Source: Sphingomonas sp. CBMAI 2297 (GTDB taxonomy: Bacteria > Pseudomonadota > Alphaproteobacteria > Sphingomonadales > Sphingomonadaceae). From it: a stretch of 64,000 nucleotides of DNA. The notes under the pieces are model-generated. The model was given only the letters and a program-made list of their open reading frames with translations. It was not told the DNA's origin and searched no databases. Location: NCBI RefSeq assembly GCF_029870595.1, contig NZ_JAPDIR010000007.1, forward strand, positions 124,001-188,000, read 5' to 3'. Made by a program: the position numbers and the translations under genes. Positions within the stretch are counted from its first letter, which is position 1. Each line of letters opens with the position of its first letter. Positions 11,275-21,090 of the stretch are shown here, piece after piece.

Positions 11275-12420
11275 CTACCCGCCCCGCTTCAGCGTCTCGC
11301 GGGCGATGATCAGCTGCTGGATCTGGCTGGTGCCTTCGTAGATCCGGAACAGCCGGACGTCGCGGTAGAGCCGTTCGATGCCGTAATCGGCGATATAGCC
11401 GGCGCCGCCGAAGATCTGCACGGCGCGGTCCGCCACGCGGCCGACCATCTCGCTGGCGAAATATTTCGCGGCCGCCGCCTCCATCGTGGTGTTCGCACCG
11501 GCATCCTTGGCCGCGGCGGTCTCCAGCACCAGCGCCTTCGCCGCCAGCGCCTCGGTCTTCGAATCGGCCAGCATCGCCTGGATCAGCTGGTGCTCGGCGA
11601 TCGGCTTGCCGAACTGCCGGCGCTCGCCGGCATAAGCGACGCAGTCGGCGATCAGGCGCTCGGCCACGCCGACACAGACCGCCGAGATGTGCAGCCTGCC
11701 CCGGTCCAGCACCTGCATCGCGATGCGGAAGCCTTCGCCCTCGCCGCCCAGCCGGTTGGCGGCGGGGACGGGCGTGCCGTCGAACACCACGTCCGCCACC
11801 CGGGCGCCCTTCTGGCCCATCTTCTTCTCGGGTTCGCCGATGCTGACCCCGGGCAGGTCGCGCGGCACCAGGAAGGCGGAGACGCCGCGGCCACCCGGTT
11901 CGTCGCCGGTGCGCGCCATCACCGTGAACAGCTCGGCCTTGTCGGCGTTGGTGATGAAACGCTTGGTGCCGGAAAGCCGGTAGACGTCGCCGTCCCTGAC
12001 TGCCCGGGTCTGCACCGCGCCGCTGTCGGAGCCGACATCGGGCTCGGTGAGCGCGAAGCTGGTGACGATCTCGCCGCTGGCGATGCGCGGCAGCCACCGG
12101 GCCTTCTGCTCCGCCGTCCCCGCCATCACCAGCCCCTGCGAGCCGATGCCGACATTGGTGCCGAAGCTGGAGCGGAAGGCCGGAGTGGTGCGGCCCAGCT
12201 CGATGGCGACCTTGCATTCCTCGAGCATCGTCAGGCCCAGGCCGCCATATTCCTCGGCGATCGACAGGCCGAACAGGCCGAGCGCCTTCATCTCGTCGAT
12301 CACATCGGCGGGGATGGCGTCGGCCGCCTCCACCTCGGCCTCGAGCGGGCGCAGGCGGTCGCGCACGAAGCGGCGGACCGTATCGATCAGCGTGTCGAAA
12401 ATTTCGGGGTCGAGCGCCAT
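11275..12420 (-). CDS. Acyl-CoA dehydrogenase
   Basis: A 381-residue flavoenzyme that introduces the alpha-beta double bond in an acyl-CoA. Family features are the central FAD/substrate segment FALTEPDVGSDSG, the stretch YRLSGTKRFITNADKAELF, and the C-terminal region with the catalytic Glu in RIYEGTSQIQQLIIARETL. The start at 12420 (MALDPEIFDTLIDTVRRFVR) gives the normal family N terminus and has GAGGAA 11 bp upstream; the frame is open far upstream only because it runs antisense to the divergent transporter. It heads a two-gene unit with the SDR. Chain-length preference is not evident. Confidence 0.94.
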   Translation of the reverse strand: MALDPEIFDTLIDTVRRFVRDRLRPLEAEVEAADAIPADVIDEMKALGLFGLSIAEEYGGLGLTMLEECKVAIELGRTTPAFRSSFGTNVGIGSQGLVMAGTAEQKARWLPRIASGEIVTSFALTEPDVGSDSGAVQTRAVRDGDVYRLSGTKRFITNADKAELFTVMARTGDEPGGRGVSAFLVPRDLPGVSIGEPEKKMGQKGARVADVVFDGTPVPAANRLGGEGEGFRIAMQVLDRGRLHISAVCVGVAERLIADCVAYAGERRQFGKPIAEHQLIQAMLADSKTEALAAKALVLETAAAKDAGANTTMEAAAAKYFASEMVGRVADRAVQIFGGAGYIADYGIERLYRDVRLFRIYEGTSQIQQLIIARETLKRGG

Positions 12421-12570
12421 GGCCACGCGTTCCTCAGGTTCGAAGCCAAAGGCTATACCGACCATATCGCTCCGGGCAAGCCATACCCGATATTCCAATG
12501 GCTTGCGGTTGACCCCCGGATTGCGGCACATAGGGTGCGCAATAAAATGGGTCGAGAGGGAGCGCGGGGC

Positions 12571-14031
12571 ATGGACGGCAATCAGGCGGCACTGCCCCCG
12601 GCCCGGCGAATCCGCACGCCGATCATGCTCGCTTACGGCTTCGGCACCGTGGCGTATGGCGTGAAGGATTTCTGCTTCTCGACCTTCCTGCTGTTCTTCT
12701 TCAACCAGGTCCTCGGGCTGCCGGCCGCCGAAGTGGGCTTCGCGATCATGTGCGCGCTGCTGCTCGACGCGGTGGCGGATCCGGCGATCGGCTTCCTTTC
12801 GGACCGGACGCGGAGCCGCTGGGGGCGGCGCCATCCCTGGATGTACGCTTCGGCCATTCCGATCGCGATCGGCTGGCTGCTGCTGTGGAACCCGCCGGCG
12901 CTTTCGCATGCCGGCATGCTCGGCTGGGTGTTCGCCATGTCGGTGCTCGTCCGCACCGCGGTGAGCGCCTATGAGGTGCCGAGCCAGGCGCTGACCCCGG
13001 AGCTCTCCGCCGACTATGAGGAGCGGACGCGGATCATGGCCTATCGCTTCCTGTTCGGCTGGGCCGGCGGGCTGGCGATGATGATCCTCGCCTATGCCTG
13101 GCTGCTCGGACCCTCGCCGGGCCATCCCAACGGCCAGCTGGTGCGGGAGAATTATCCGGGCTTCGCGCTGGTGAGCGCGCTGCTGATGGCATTCGCGATC
13201 CTCGTCTCGGCGCTGGGCACGCATGGCGAGATCGCGCACCTCCCCCAGCCGGAGGAGCGCACGCGCCAGTCGCTCGGCGCCCATTTCGCCGAGCTGGGCG
13301 AGACGGTGAAGAACCGCGCCTTCCTGATCCTGATGGCGGCCGGGCTCTGCTATTATTCGGCGCAGGGCGTCAGCTTCGCGCTGTCGAGCTATCTCTATGC
13401 CCATGTCTGGCGCTTCGAGAACCAGGACTTCACGATCATCGCCTTCTCGCTGCTGGTCGGCGCTTTCCTCGCCTTCCTCGTCGCGCCGCGGGCGTCGCGG
13501 CGGCTGGGCAAGCCGCGGGCGGCGATGGGGCTGATGGCGGCGGCGGCATTCTGGGTCGCCCTGCCCTATGTGCTGCGCCTGCTGGGCCTGTTCCCGGCGC
13601 CGGGCACGCCCTGGCTGCTGCCGTCGCTGTTTGCCATCTATGCGCTCAACGTCACCTGCAGCATCTCGGCGACGATCCTGGGCGCCTCGATGATGGCCGA
13701 TGTCGTCGAGCATTCGGAGATCGAGACCGGCCGGCGCAACGAGGGAGTGTTCTTCGCCGGATCCTTCTTCATCCAGAAATGCTGCAGCGGGCTGGGCATC
13801 TGGGCGACGGGCCTGCTGCTCGAGCTGGTGCGTTTCCCCGCGGCGGCCCGGCCGGGCCAGGTGCCGGTGGCGACGGTGGACCGGCTGACCATTCTCTTCT
13901 TCGTCGTCTATGGCGTGCTCGCCCTGGCGGCGGCGGCGCTTTACCGCTTCTTCCCCTTCGGCAAGGCCGAGCATGAGGCGCGGGTCGCGGCGCTCGCTGT
14001 CCGCAATGCGGAAATGTCCGCCGGAAGCTGA
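12571..14031 (+). CDS. GPH-family (MelB-like) MFS cation symporter
   Basis: A 486-residue inner-membrane protein with about 12 hydrophobic segments. The N-terminal half shows the glycoside-pentoside-hexuronide symporter pattern: LLLDAVADPAIGFLSDRTRSRWGRRHPWM, with the cation/sugar-region Asp residues, and VPSQALTPELSADYEERTR. These carriers usually import sugars or glycosides with H+ or Na+. The start at 12571 is favoured by GAGAGGGAG 8 bp upstream over an ATG at 12547. It is divergent from the acyl-CoA dehydrogenase across 150 bp. Neighbours are lipid-type enzymes, so the substrate may not be a simple sugar. Confidence 0.88.
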   Translation: MDGNQAALPPARRIRTPIMLAYGFGTVAYGVKDFCFSTFLLFFFNQVLGLPAAEVGFAIMCALLLDAVADPAIGFLSDRTRSRWGRRHPWMYASAIPIAIGWLLLWNPPALSHAGMLGWVFAMSVLVRTAVSAYEVPSQALTPELSADYEERTRIMAYRFLFGWAGGLAMMILAYAWLLGPSPGHPNGQLVRENYPGFALVSALLMAFAILVSALGTHGEIAHLPQPEERTRQSLGAHFAELGETVKNRAFLILMAAGLCYYSAQGVSFALSSYLYAHVWRFENQDFTIIAFSLLVGAFLAFLVAPRASRRLGKPRAAMGLMAAAAFWVALPYVLRLLGLFPAPGTPWLLPSLFAIYALNVTCSISATILGASMMADVVEHSEIETGRRNEGVFFAGSFFIQKCCSGLGIWATGLLLELVRFPAAARPGQVPVATVDRLTILFFVVYGVLALAAAALYRFFPFGKAEHEARVAALAVRNAEMSAGS

Positions 14032-14092
14032 CCTTCCGACGGACATCCTTTCCTCCCCAGGAAAGTCGAGATCGGGCACGCGGTCCCTTATC

Positions 14093-14175
14093 CGTCATCC
14101 CCGCACAGGCGGGGATCCAGGGTTTCTCTGCCGTGCCGTTCTTGGCTCTGGATCCCCGCCTGCGCGGGGATGACG
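14093..14175. repeat. CGTCATCCCCGC-type palindromic repeat, copy 1
   Basis: An 83-bp inverted repeat with arms CGTCATCCCCGC...GGATCCAG and CTGGATCC...GCGGGGATGACG. A second copy with the same 83-bp span lies at 15863-15945, and a short core version at 35957-35984. It lies between the convergent GPH transporter and the aceA unit, and may act as a REP-like element or bidirectional terminator. Confidence 0.85.
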
Positions 14176-14198
14176 AGATAGGAGGAGGCGTCCACCCT

Positions 14199-14351
14199 TC
14201 AGGCCACGCGGCCCAGGCGGTGATAGAGATTGGCGTATTTCGTGGACTCGGGCGCGTCCTTCACCTTCTCGAGATGGGTGGCCACCGCCTCGCGGATGAG
14301 GCGGAAATCCTCGGTCGAGAAGACGGCGCGGCTGCGTTGGGGTTCGGTCAT
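14199..14351 (-). CDS. 50-residue protein in the isocitrate lyase operon, function unknown
   Basis: A short gene, 24 bp downstream of the aceA stop on the same strand. The ATG at 14351 has an excellent ribosome-binding site, AAAGGAG, 8 bp upstream. The product begins MTEPQRSRAVFSTEDFRLIR and ends in KYANLYHRLGRVA; it is soluble, mostly helical in appearance and mixed-charge. The spacing and ribosome site argue strongly that it is expressed with aceA. I do not recognise its family. A role as a small partner or regulator of the glyoxylate bypass is plausible but only inferred. Confidence 0.75.
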   Translation of the reverse strand: MTEPQRSRAVFSTEDFRLIREAVATHLEKVKDAPESTKYANLYHRLGRVA

Positions 14352-14375
14352 GGCAATCACTCCTTTCTCATGCTT

Positions 14376-15662
<1,287 letters not shown>

Positions 15663-15781
15663 TGTGTGTTCCTTGACTGGGTTGCTGAGCCTGTATGGGT
15701 ATTTCTTGACTCCATTGGCAGCTGGCTTGCGCGTTTGTGGAGGTCGCGGTGTTGGTGCGCCTTTTCTTTGGATTGAAAATG

Positions 15782-15831
15782 TGTAAATTATTTACAGAAC
15801 GATTTGACATGCTCGATATGAACATATCGAG
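15782..15831. promoter_or_regulatory. Two perfect palindromes in the aceA/regulator intergenic region
   Basis: An AT-rich patch in otherwise GC-rich DNA contains TGTAAATTATTTACA (15782-15796; arms of 7 around one base) and CTCGATATG-AA-CATATCGAG (15812-15831; arms of 9). A TTGACA hexamer at about 15804 lies between them. They are the best candidates for binding sites controlling aceA, by the adjacent ScfR-like protein or a global regulator. Which protein binds is inference. Confidence 0.55.
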
Positions 15832-15862
15832 AACATTATTTGTAGGACAGGGCCCATCTTCT

Positions 15863-15945
15863 CGTCATCGCCGCGCAGGCGGGGATCGAGGGTGGCAGGG
15901 CGATGTCCTGTGTGATTCTGGATCCCCGCCTGCGCGGGGATGACG
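15863..15945. repeat. CGTCATC-type palindromic repeat, copy 2
   Basis: The second 83-bp copy of the inverted repeat at 14093-14175: outer arms CGTCATCGCCGC and GCGGGGATGACG, inner GGATCGAG-type sequence. Its right end stops 18 bp before the GTG start of the regulator gene. The upstream ATG at 15940 of that reading frame lies inside this repeat, which is why it is not used as the start. Confidence 0.85.
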
Positions 15946-15963
15946 GTGAAGGAGAGGCGAGGC

Positions 15964-17340
15964 GTGGCCGAGCAGAAGCTCTTTGCGGGACATGCGGTGC
16001 GGCGCCTGCGCCGGCAGCTGCTGCTGACCCAGGCGGCGATGGCCGAGGCGCTGGGCGTGTCGGCGAGCTATCTCAACCTGGTCGAGCGCAACCAGCGGCC
16101 GATCTCGGCCATGCTGATGTTGCGGCTTTCCGAAGTGTACGACTTCGACCCGCGCAAGCTGGCCGCGGCCGAGCCGGGCGGGGGGATGGAGGCGTTGCGG
16201 CGGCGGCTGGCCGATCCGCTGTTCGCCGATCTCGAGATCGACCGGCAGCAGATGGAGGAATGGCTGGCCGGCGCGCCCGGCGGCGCGGAGGCGTTCGCCC
16301 GCGCCTATGACCGGATCGGCGCCGGCGGGCCGGTGGCGGATACCGGGCCGGGCGATCCGGGCCGGCAGGTGCGCCGCGAGATCGAGCGCTGGCGCAACCA
16401 TTTCGCCGATCTCGATGCAGTGGCCGAGGCGCTGGCCGACGCGCTGCGCCAGACCGCGGGCGATCCCTATGGCGCGATGGCCGAGCGGCTGCGGGTGAAG
16501 CATCAATTGTCGGTGCGCATCCTGCCCGCCGACGTGATGCCGGGGCTGCTCAAGCGGCTCGACCTCCATGCGCGCCAGGTGCAGCTTTCCGAACTGCTCG
16601 ACATGCCGGGCCGCACCTTCGCGCTGGCCGAGCGGCTTTCCCAGGAAGCGCGGGGCGAGATCGAGGCGCTGGTGCGCGGCGCCGGGCTCGATCGCGCGGG
16701 GGAGCGGCTCTATCAGCGCCATCTGGTCGGCTATTTCGCGGCGGCGGTGATGATGCCCTATGGCCGCTTCCTGCGCGCCTGCGAGCAGACCGGCTACGAC
16801 CTGGACGTGCTTCGCCGCCGCTTCGGCGCGAGCTTCGAGCAGGTGGCGCACCGGCTGACCACGCTGCAGCGGGTGGGCGCGCGGGGGCTGGCCTTCTTCC
16901 TGGTACGCGTGGACCGGGCGGGGCAGGTCTCCAAGCGCTTCGCGGGGGCGAGCGGGTCGCCGCTGGTGGAGGGGCCGGGCCTGTGCCCGCTTTGGAACCT
17001 GACCGAGGCGTTCGGCCGGGCCGACGAGACGCTGGGCCAGCTGGTCGAGACCGAGGACGGCGCGCGCTGGTTCACGCTGTCGCGGGCGCGGACGCCCCAG
17101 GGCGCGCAGGGCGTGCGGGCGCGCTTCGCTCTGGGGATCGGGCTGGCGGCCGGCGAGGCGCGGTCGCTGTCGGCGGCGCGCGGCGTGGACCTGGCGGGCG
17201 AGGCGGTGCCGGTGGGGCTGGGCTGCCGCGCCTGCACCCGGCCGGACTGCGCGCAGCGCTCGGCGGCGCCGGCGGGGCGCGCGGCGCTGGCCAATGAGCG
17301 CGAGAGCGGCGTCACGCCGTTCGGGTTCGTGGGGGATTAG
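15964..17340 (+). CDS. ScfR/RamB-like XRE-family regulator of short-chain acyl metabolism
   Basis: A 458-residue transcription factor. The N-terminal XRE helix-turn-helix (about 8-65: LRRQLLLTQAAMAEALGVSASYLNLVERNQRPIS split over two helices) is followed by a DUF955-like middle region without an HExxH motif and a C-terminal short-chain fatty acyl regulator domain with a Cys cluster (GLGCRACTRPDC). Relatives such as RamB control glyoxylate-bypass and acetate genes, and here the gene is divergent from aceA, so control of aceA is likely. The start is taken as GTG 15964 behind GGAGAGGCGAGG; an ATG at 15940 lies inside a repeat and lacks a ribosome site. Confidence 0.85.
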   Translation: MAEQKLFAGHAVRRLRRQLLLTQAAMAEALGVSASYLNLVERNQRPISAMLMLRLSEVYDFDPRKLAAAEPGGGMEALRRRLADPLFADLEIDRQQMEEWLAGAPGGAEAFARAYDRIGAGGPVADTGPGDPGRQVRREIERWRNHFADLDAVAEALADALRQTAGDPYGAMAERLRVKHQLSVRILPADVMPGLLKRLDLHARQVQLSELLDMPGRTFALAERLSQEARGEIEALVRGAGLDRAGERLYQRHLVGYFAAAVMMPYGRFLRACEQTGYDLDVLRRRFGASFEQVAHRLTTLQRVGARGLAFFLVRVDRAGQVSKRFAGASGSPLVEGPGLCPLWNLTEAFGRADETLGQLVETEDGARWFTLSRARTPQGAQGVRARFALGIGLAAGEARSLSAARGVDLAGEAVPVGLGCRACTRPDCAQRSAAPAGRAALANERESGVTPFGFVGD

Positions 17341-17418
17341 GGGCGCCCGGCATGAGGTCGCGTTGCAATGTAGGAAATCACATGTTCACTTTATGTTCTT
17401 TGCATTGCAGGAGGACAT

Positions 17419-18831
17419 ATGTGCATCGTTTCAGTCAGGGATTTCGGCGCGATCGGCGATGGTGATCATGATGACGGTCCGGCCATACAGGCGGCGATCG
17501 ACCATGTGCTTGCCACTCGGGGCGAGCTGTATTTTCCGCCTAACAGACTTGGGAAAAGCTATCGAATCGAGGCGCCGCTCAGGGTCGGCGGCCCGATTTC
17601 GATCCGTGGCGCCGGCGCCATGGCGGTCGAGATCCTCGCCGCCGGGCTGGAGGCCGGCCAGTATGTGATGGATTTCTATCGCACAGTGCGCGTCGAGCAC
17701 GTGCGATTGAGCGGCTTTACCCTTCGTAGCGACAACGGTCTGCCCAGTGCATTGCATCTGGATGGCGCCGTGCTGCTGAGCGCGCGGGACTTGCGCTACT
17801 ATAATGTGCGGCATGGCTGCGTGCTGGAGGGGGATTCGAGCATTGGCACCTTCTCCCACCATTATGACAGCATCAACGCTACGGGGATTGCGGGCAGCAC
17901 CGTGTTGTTCGCCGCCGGTTTCCAGGGCGGCGGCAATTTTCATTTCGCGAGCTGCACCTTTGCCGGAGATCGGGGCCTGGCGATCATGCCGACGGCGATC
18001 ACGGACGGCATAGTCCTGACGGGATGTAATTTCGAAGGATGCGAGACCAACAGCCTCTATGTCGGGGGTTCGTGCCGCGGGCTCACCCTGGCAGGCTGCC
18101 GCACCGAAGCCGCACCCGCCCGCGATGTGCGGATTGCCCCTGCCGCAGGAGAGAAGGTCGAGGGGATCGCCATTACCGGCTGCACCTTCACCGGCCTAGG
18201 CGGTGCTTCGACGCCGATCACCCTTGGCGGCGGTGGCGGAACGGTGCGCGGTTTCGGCATTACGGGCAATCAGGTGGAATATGCCGGGATGGGCGGCGCC
18301 TTTGTCCAGCTGGATGACGAAGGCGAGTCCGGCCTGATCGCGGGAAACCGCTTTGCCCAGGCAGACACGATTCCAACGAACCTCCGGCGCCCGGGCGTCG
18401 TCCAGTTCGCGAACGAGAATGGCCTGGGCCGATGCGAGGAATACTGGGGGGAGGCGCTGTGGGGCGTGGAGGAAGGGACCTTCACGCCGGTGGATGCGAG
18501 CGGCGCCGGTCTGGTCCTGAGCGGGGCGGGGCGCTATACGCGCATCGGCCGGACGCTGTTGTGGCAGGCATTCCTGCAATATCCCGACACCTCCAGCACC
18601 GCACATTGCGCCATTGGCGGCTTGCCCTTCGCGGTTTCGCAGGACGTGCTGAACCTGGGACGTGCCGGAGCCAGCTGTAGCGCCAGCAACAGCGGCCTGG
18701 CCCTGGGCGTGTTGCAGGGCATGTCGGCACCAACGCATCTCGACCTGGTCAATCCAGCGACGGGCGCGGCGATCGCCAACACCGCGATGGCGAGCAGATA
18801 TGCATATATCTCAGGCACATACATGATCTAG
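17419..18831 (+). CDS. Tailspike-like right-handed beta-helix protein (pectate-lyase-3 fold), orphan
   Basis: A 470-residue protein. The N-terminal region VRDFGAIGDGDHDDGPAIQAA is the typical first turn of the pectate-lyase/GH28-related beta-helix found in phage tailspikes and polysaccharide depolymerases, and the middle is Gly-rich with repeating short strands. The C-terminal ~120 residues (from EEGTFTPVD, including GRYTRIGRTLLWQAF and AIGGLPF) resemble C-terminal domains of phage tail fibres. There is no signal peptide and no phage neighbour. The start has AGGAGG 4 bp upstream. A heptamer pair TGCAATG/CATTGCA flanks the promoter region. Its sequence looks less GC-rich than its neighbours, suggesting transfer. 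Substrate and export route unknown. Confidence 0.75.
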   Translation: MCIVSVRDFGAIGDGDHDDGPAIQAAIDHVLATRGELYFPPNRLGKSYRIEAPLRVGGPISIRGAGAMAVEILAAGLEAGQYVMDFYRTVRVEHVRLSGFTLRSDNGLPSALHLDGAVLLSARDLRYYNVRHGCVLEGDSSIGTFSHHYDSINATGIAGSTVLFAAGFQGGGNFHFASCTFAGDRGLAIMPTAITDGIVLTGCNFEGCETNSLYVGGSCRGLTLAGCRTEAAPARDVRIAPAAGEKVEGIAITGCTFTGLGGASTPITLGGGGGTVRGFGITGNQVEYAGMGGAFVQLDDEGESGLIAGNRFAQADTIPTNLRRPGVVQFANENGLGRCEEYWGEALWGVEEGTFTPVDASGAGLVLSGAGRYTRIGRTLLWQAFLQYPDTSSTAHCAIGGLPFAVSQDVLNLGRAGASCSASNSGLALGVLQGMSAPTHLDLVNPATGAAIANTAMASRYAYISGTYMI

Positions 18832-18880
18832 CGCTGGCGTGCGGAGCCGGTCTCCAAAGGGATGGCGGCCGGCCCCCGCC

Positions 18881-19894
18881 TCAGAACAATGTCGTCAGCA
18901 GGTAGAACAGCGCGCCCACCGCCGCCGAGGCGGGGATGGTGATCACCCAGGCGGCGATGACGTTGCCGGCGACGCCCCAGCGGACCGCCGAGGCGCGGCG
19001 TGCCGTGCCCGCGCCGATCACCGCGCCGGTGATGGTGTGGGTGGTCGAGACCGGAATGCCCAGCGCCGAAGCGGTGAACAGCACGATCGAGCCCGCCAGC
19101 GAGGCGCTGAACCCCTGGTGCTGCGAGAGCTTGGTGATGCGCGAGCCCATCGTCTCGATGATCTTCCAGCCGCCGCTGAGCGTGCCGAGCGCGATCGCGA
19201 TGTAGCAGGCGATCGCCACCCAGTGCGGCACCTCGAACTTCCCGTGCAGATAGCCGGTGGAATAGAGGAGCACGGTGATGATCCCCATCGTCTTCTGCGC
19301 GTCGTTGAGGCCGTGGCTGAGCGAATAGGCGCCCGAGGAGACGAGGTGCAGCATGCGGAAGCTGCGCTCGGCGGTGCGCGAGCTGGCGCGCATGAACAGC
19401 CAGGAAGTGACCAGCATCACCAGCATCGCCAGGATCATGCCGATCGTCGGCGAGAGGACGATGGCGATCAGCGTCTTGTTGAGGCCGGTCCATTTGACGC
19501 CGGTGAGCCCGGCATGCGCCACGCCCGACCCGATCATCCCGCCGACCAGCGCATGGCTGGACGAGGAGGGAATGCCCTTGAGCCAGGTCACCACGTTCCA
19601 GAACATCGCGCCGATCAGCGCGCCGAACACCACCGCCGGGGTGATCAGGTTCTTGTCGATCAGCCCCTGGCCGATCGTGTCCGCCACCTTGTGCAGGCTG
19701 GGGAAGGCGATCGTCAGGAAATAGGCGGCGAAGTTGAACGCCGCGGCAAAGGCCACGGCATGGACCGGCTTCAGCAGCCGGGTGGCGACGACGGTGGCGA
19801 TCGAGTTCGCCGCGTCGTGCAGGCCGTTCAGGAAGTCGAACGCCAGCGCGACGAGGATCAGGCCGACCAGCAGGGGAAAGGCGAGCTCGTACAT
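18881..19894 (-). CDS. pit: PiT-family inorganic phosphate transporter
   Basis: A 337-residue inner-membrane symporter for metal-phosphate. Both family signature repeats are visible: ALAFDFLNGLHDAANSIATVV near the N terminus and SLSHGLNDAQKTMGI in the middle, plus the conserved PSSSSHALVGG and PVSTTHTITGA segments of the inverted repeat. It follows the NUDIX-DUF47 gene by 9 bp; DUF47 (PhoU-like) proteins are the standard partners of Pit carriers, so the two form one functional unit for low-affinity phosphate uptake. Confidence 0.95.
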   Translation of the reverse strand: MYELAFPLLVGLILVALAFDFLNGLHDAANSIATVVATRLLKPVHAVAFAAAFNFAAYFLTIAFPSLHKVADTIGQGLIDKNLITPAVVFGALIGAMFWNVVTWLKGIPSSSSHALVGGMIGSGVAHAGLTGVKWTGLNKTLIAIVLSPTIGMILAMLVMLVTSWLFMRASSRTAERSFRMLHLVSSGAYSLSHGLNDAQKTMGIITVLLYSTGYLHGKFEVPHWVAIACYIAIALGTLSGGWKIIETMGSRITKLSQHQGFSASLAGSIVLFTASALGIPVSTTHTITGAVIGAGTARRASAVRWGVAGNVIAAWVITIPASAAVGALFYLLTTLF

Positions 19895-19903
19895 CGGGCG
19901 GCG

Positions 19904-20965
19904 TCAGGAATGGTCGATCACGATGCCGTCGATCTCGTTCGCGACATCCTCGAACGCGTCGACGATCCGCTCGAGATGCTTGAACAGCTCGCGATGGACG
20001 GCGAAGCCCAGCGGGTCGCCGGGGCCGAGCTCCTTGAAGGCGCGCTTGAGGCCGGCGGCGTGGATCTCGTCGGCATGGCTCTCCATGCGCACCAGCCGCT
20101 CGGTCAGCTCGTGCAGGCGCGGGCCGTTGCGGGCGACGTCGCGCAGCAGCGGCATCGCTTCCATGGTGAGGCGGGCGGCATCGACGATGATCGCCGCCAT
20201 GTCCTTCATCTCCTGGTCGAAGACGGTGACCTCGTAGAGGTCGATCGCCTGCACCGCCGCCTGCATCTCGTCGATCGCATCGTCCATCGCGCCGATCAGC
20301 GAAGTGATCGCGCCGCGATCGAAGGGGGTGAGGAAGGTCTCGCGGACCGTGCGCAGCATCTCGCGAATGATCTCGTCGGCATCATGCTCGCGCTCGATCA
20401 CTTCGCGGATATGGTCGCGATTGCCGTCCGCAAGCAGCCGCGCGAGCGCGTCGGCACCGGCGACGATGGTGAGCGCGTGCTGCTCGAACATCTCGAAGAA
20501 ATTGCCGGTCTTGGGGAGCAGGCGCTGGAACCAGGCGAACATGTGATGCACTTTCGATTTGCGGGCGACGGCGGTGAGCAGGCCGTTGCGCTGCGCCGCC
20601 GCCCTGAACTCGGCCGGGCCGAACGATCGGATGAGGTCGCTGAGATCGGGCTCGTCGACGGCGGCCGCGGCTTCGGCGAGGCTGAACCAGCGGCGCTCGC
20701 GCTGGCCCTGCTCCTTCCAGGCGACCAGCTCCTGGCTGACCGACAAGGGGAAGACATCGACGTCGATCATCAGCGAGGCGCCGTTGCCGCGCTTCTTGCG
20801 GTAGCGATAGGAGCCCAGCGGCAACGGGCAGACCGGGCCGCGCACGCCGGCTTCCTCTTCCGCCTCGATCGCCGCGGCGGTGTGGGCGGGCATGCCGGCT
20901 TCGGGATTGCCCTTGGGGATCACCCAGCGCCCGCTCTCGCGCGACGTGACCAGCAGCACGCGCAC
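19904..20965 (-). CDS. Fused NUDIX hydrolase and DUF47 (PhoU-like) phosphate-transport regulator
   Basis: One open frame joins a NUDIX domain (about 1-130) to a complete DUF47 domain (about 150-353, starting MFAWFQRLLPKTGNFFEMFE), which normally stands alone beside pit. The NUDIX box reads G-x5-M-x7-I-E-A-E-E-E-A-G-V, keeping the catalytic Glu cluster but not the usual Arg; this resembles diadenosine/diphosphoinositol-type members. The reported start is a GTG with no ribosome site. Protein-like sequence (IRQIAALPYRTEGNAVDAPV) continues upstream to an ATC at 21022 that has GGAG 8 bp before it, and an in-frame stop lies at 21065-21067. No ATG is available in that stretch, so the true start is unusual or the sequence has an error. 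Confidence 0.8.
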   Translation of the reverse strand: MRVLLVTSRESGRWVIPKGNPEAGMPAHTAAAIEAEEEAGVRGPVCPLPLGSYRYRKKRGNGASLMIDVDVFPLSVSQELVAWKEQGQRERRWFSLAEAAAAVDEPDLSDLIRSFGPAEFRAAAQRNGLLTAVARKSKVHHMFAWFQRLLPKTGNFFEMFEQHALTIVAGADALARLLADGNRDHIREVIEREHDADEIIREMLRTVRETFLTPFDRGAITSLIGAMDDAIDEMQAAVQAIDLYEVTVFDQEMKDMAAIIVDAARLTMEAMPLLRDVARNGPRLHELTERLVRMESHADEIHAAGLKRAFKELGPGDPLGFAVHRELFKHLERIVDAFEDVANEIDGIVIDHS

Positions 20966-21090
20966 CGGCGCATCGACGGCATTGCCTTCGGTGCGATAGG
21001 GCAGGGCGGCGATCTGGCGGATGGCGCGGACTCCGGGGCGCCGGGATGGCGGGTGCCGCGTTTGTTACAATTTGGTGTCAGGTGCAAGCC

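Noticed and set aside
11275..14079. A 934-residue frame that could be read as a fusion upstream of the acyl-CoA dehydrogenase
   Set aside because: The extra N-terminal part is antisense to the GPH symporter; a normal start with family N terminus exists at 12420.
17419..18831. Prophage or tailocin locus
   Set aside because: Only one tailspike-like gene is present; neighbours are a chromosomal regulator and a phosphate transporter. No integrase, capsid, sheath or lysis gene is in view.
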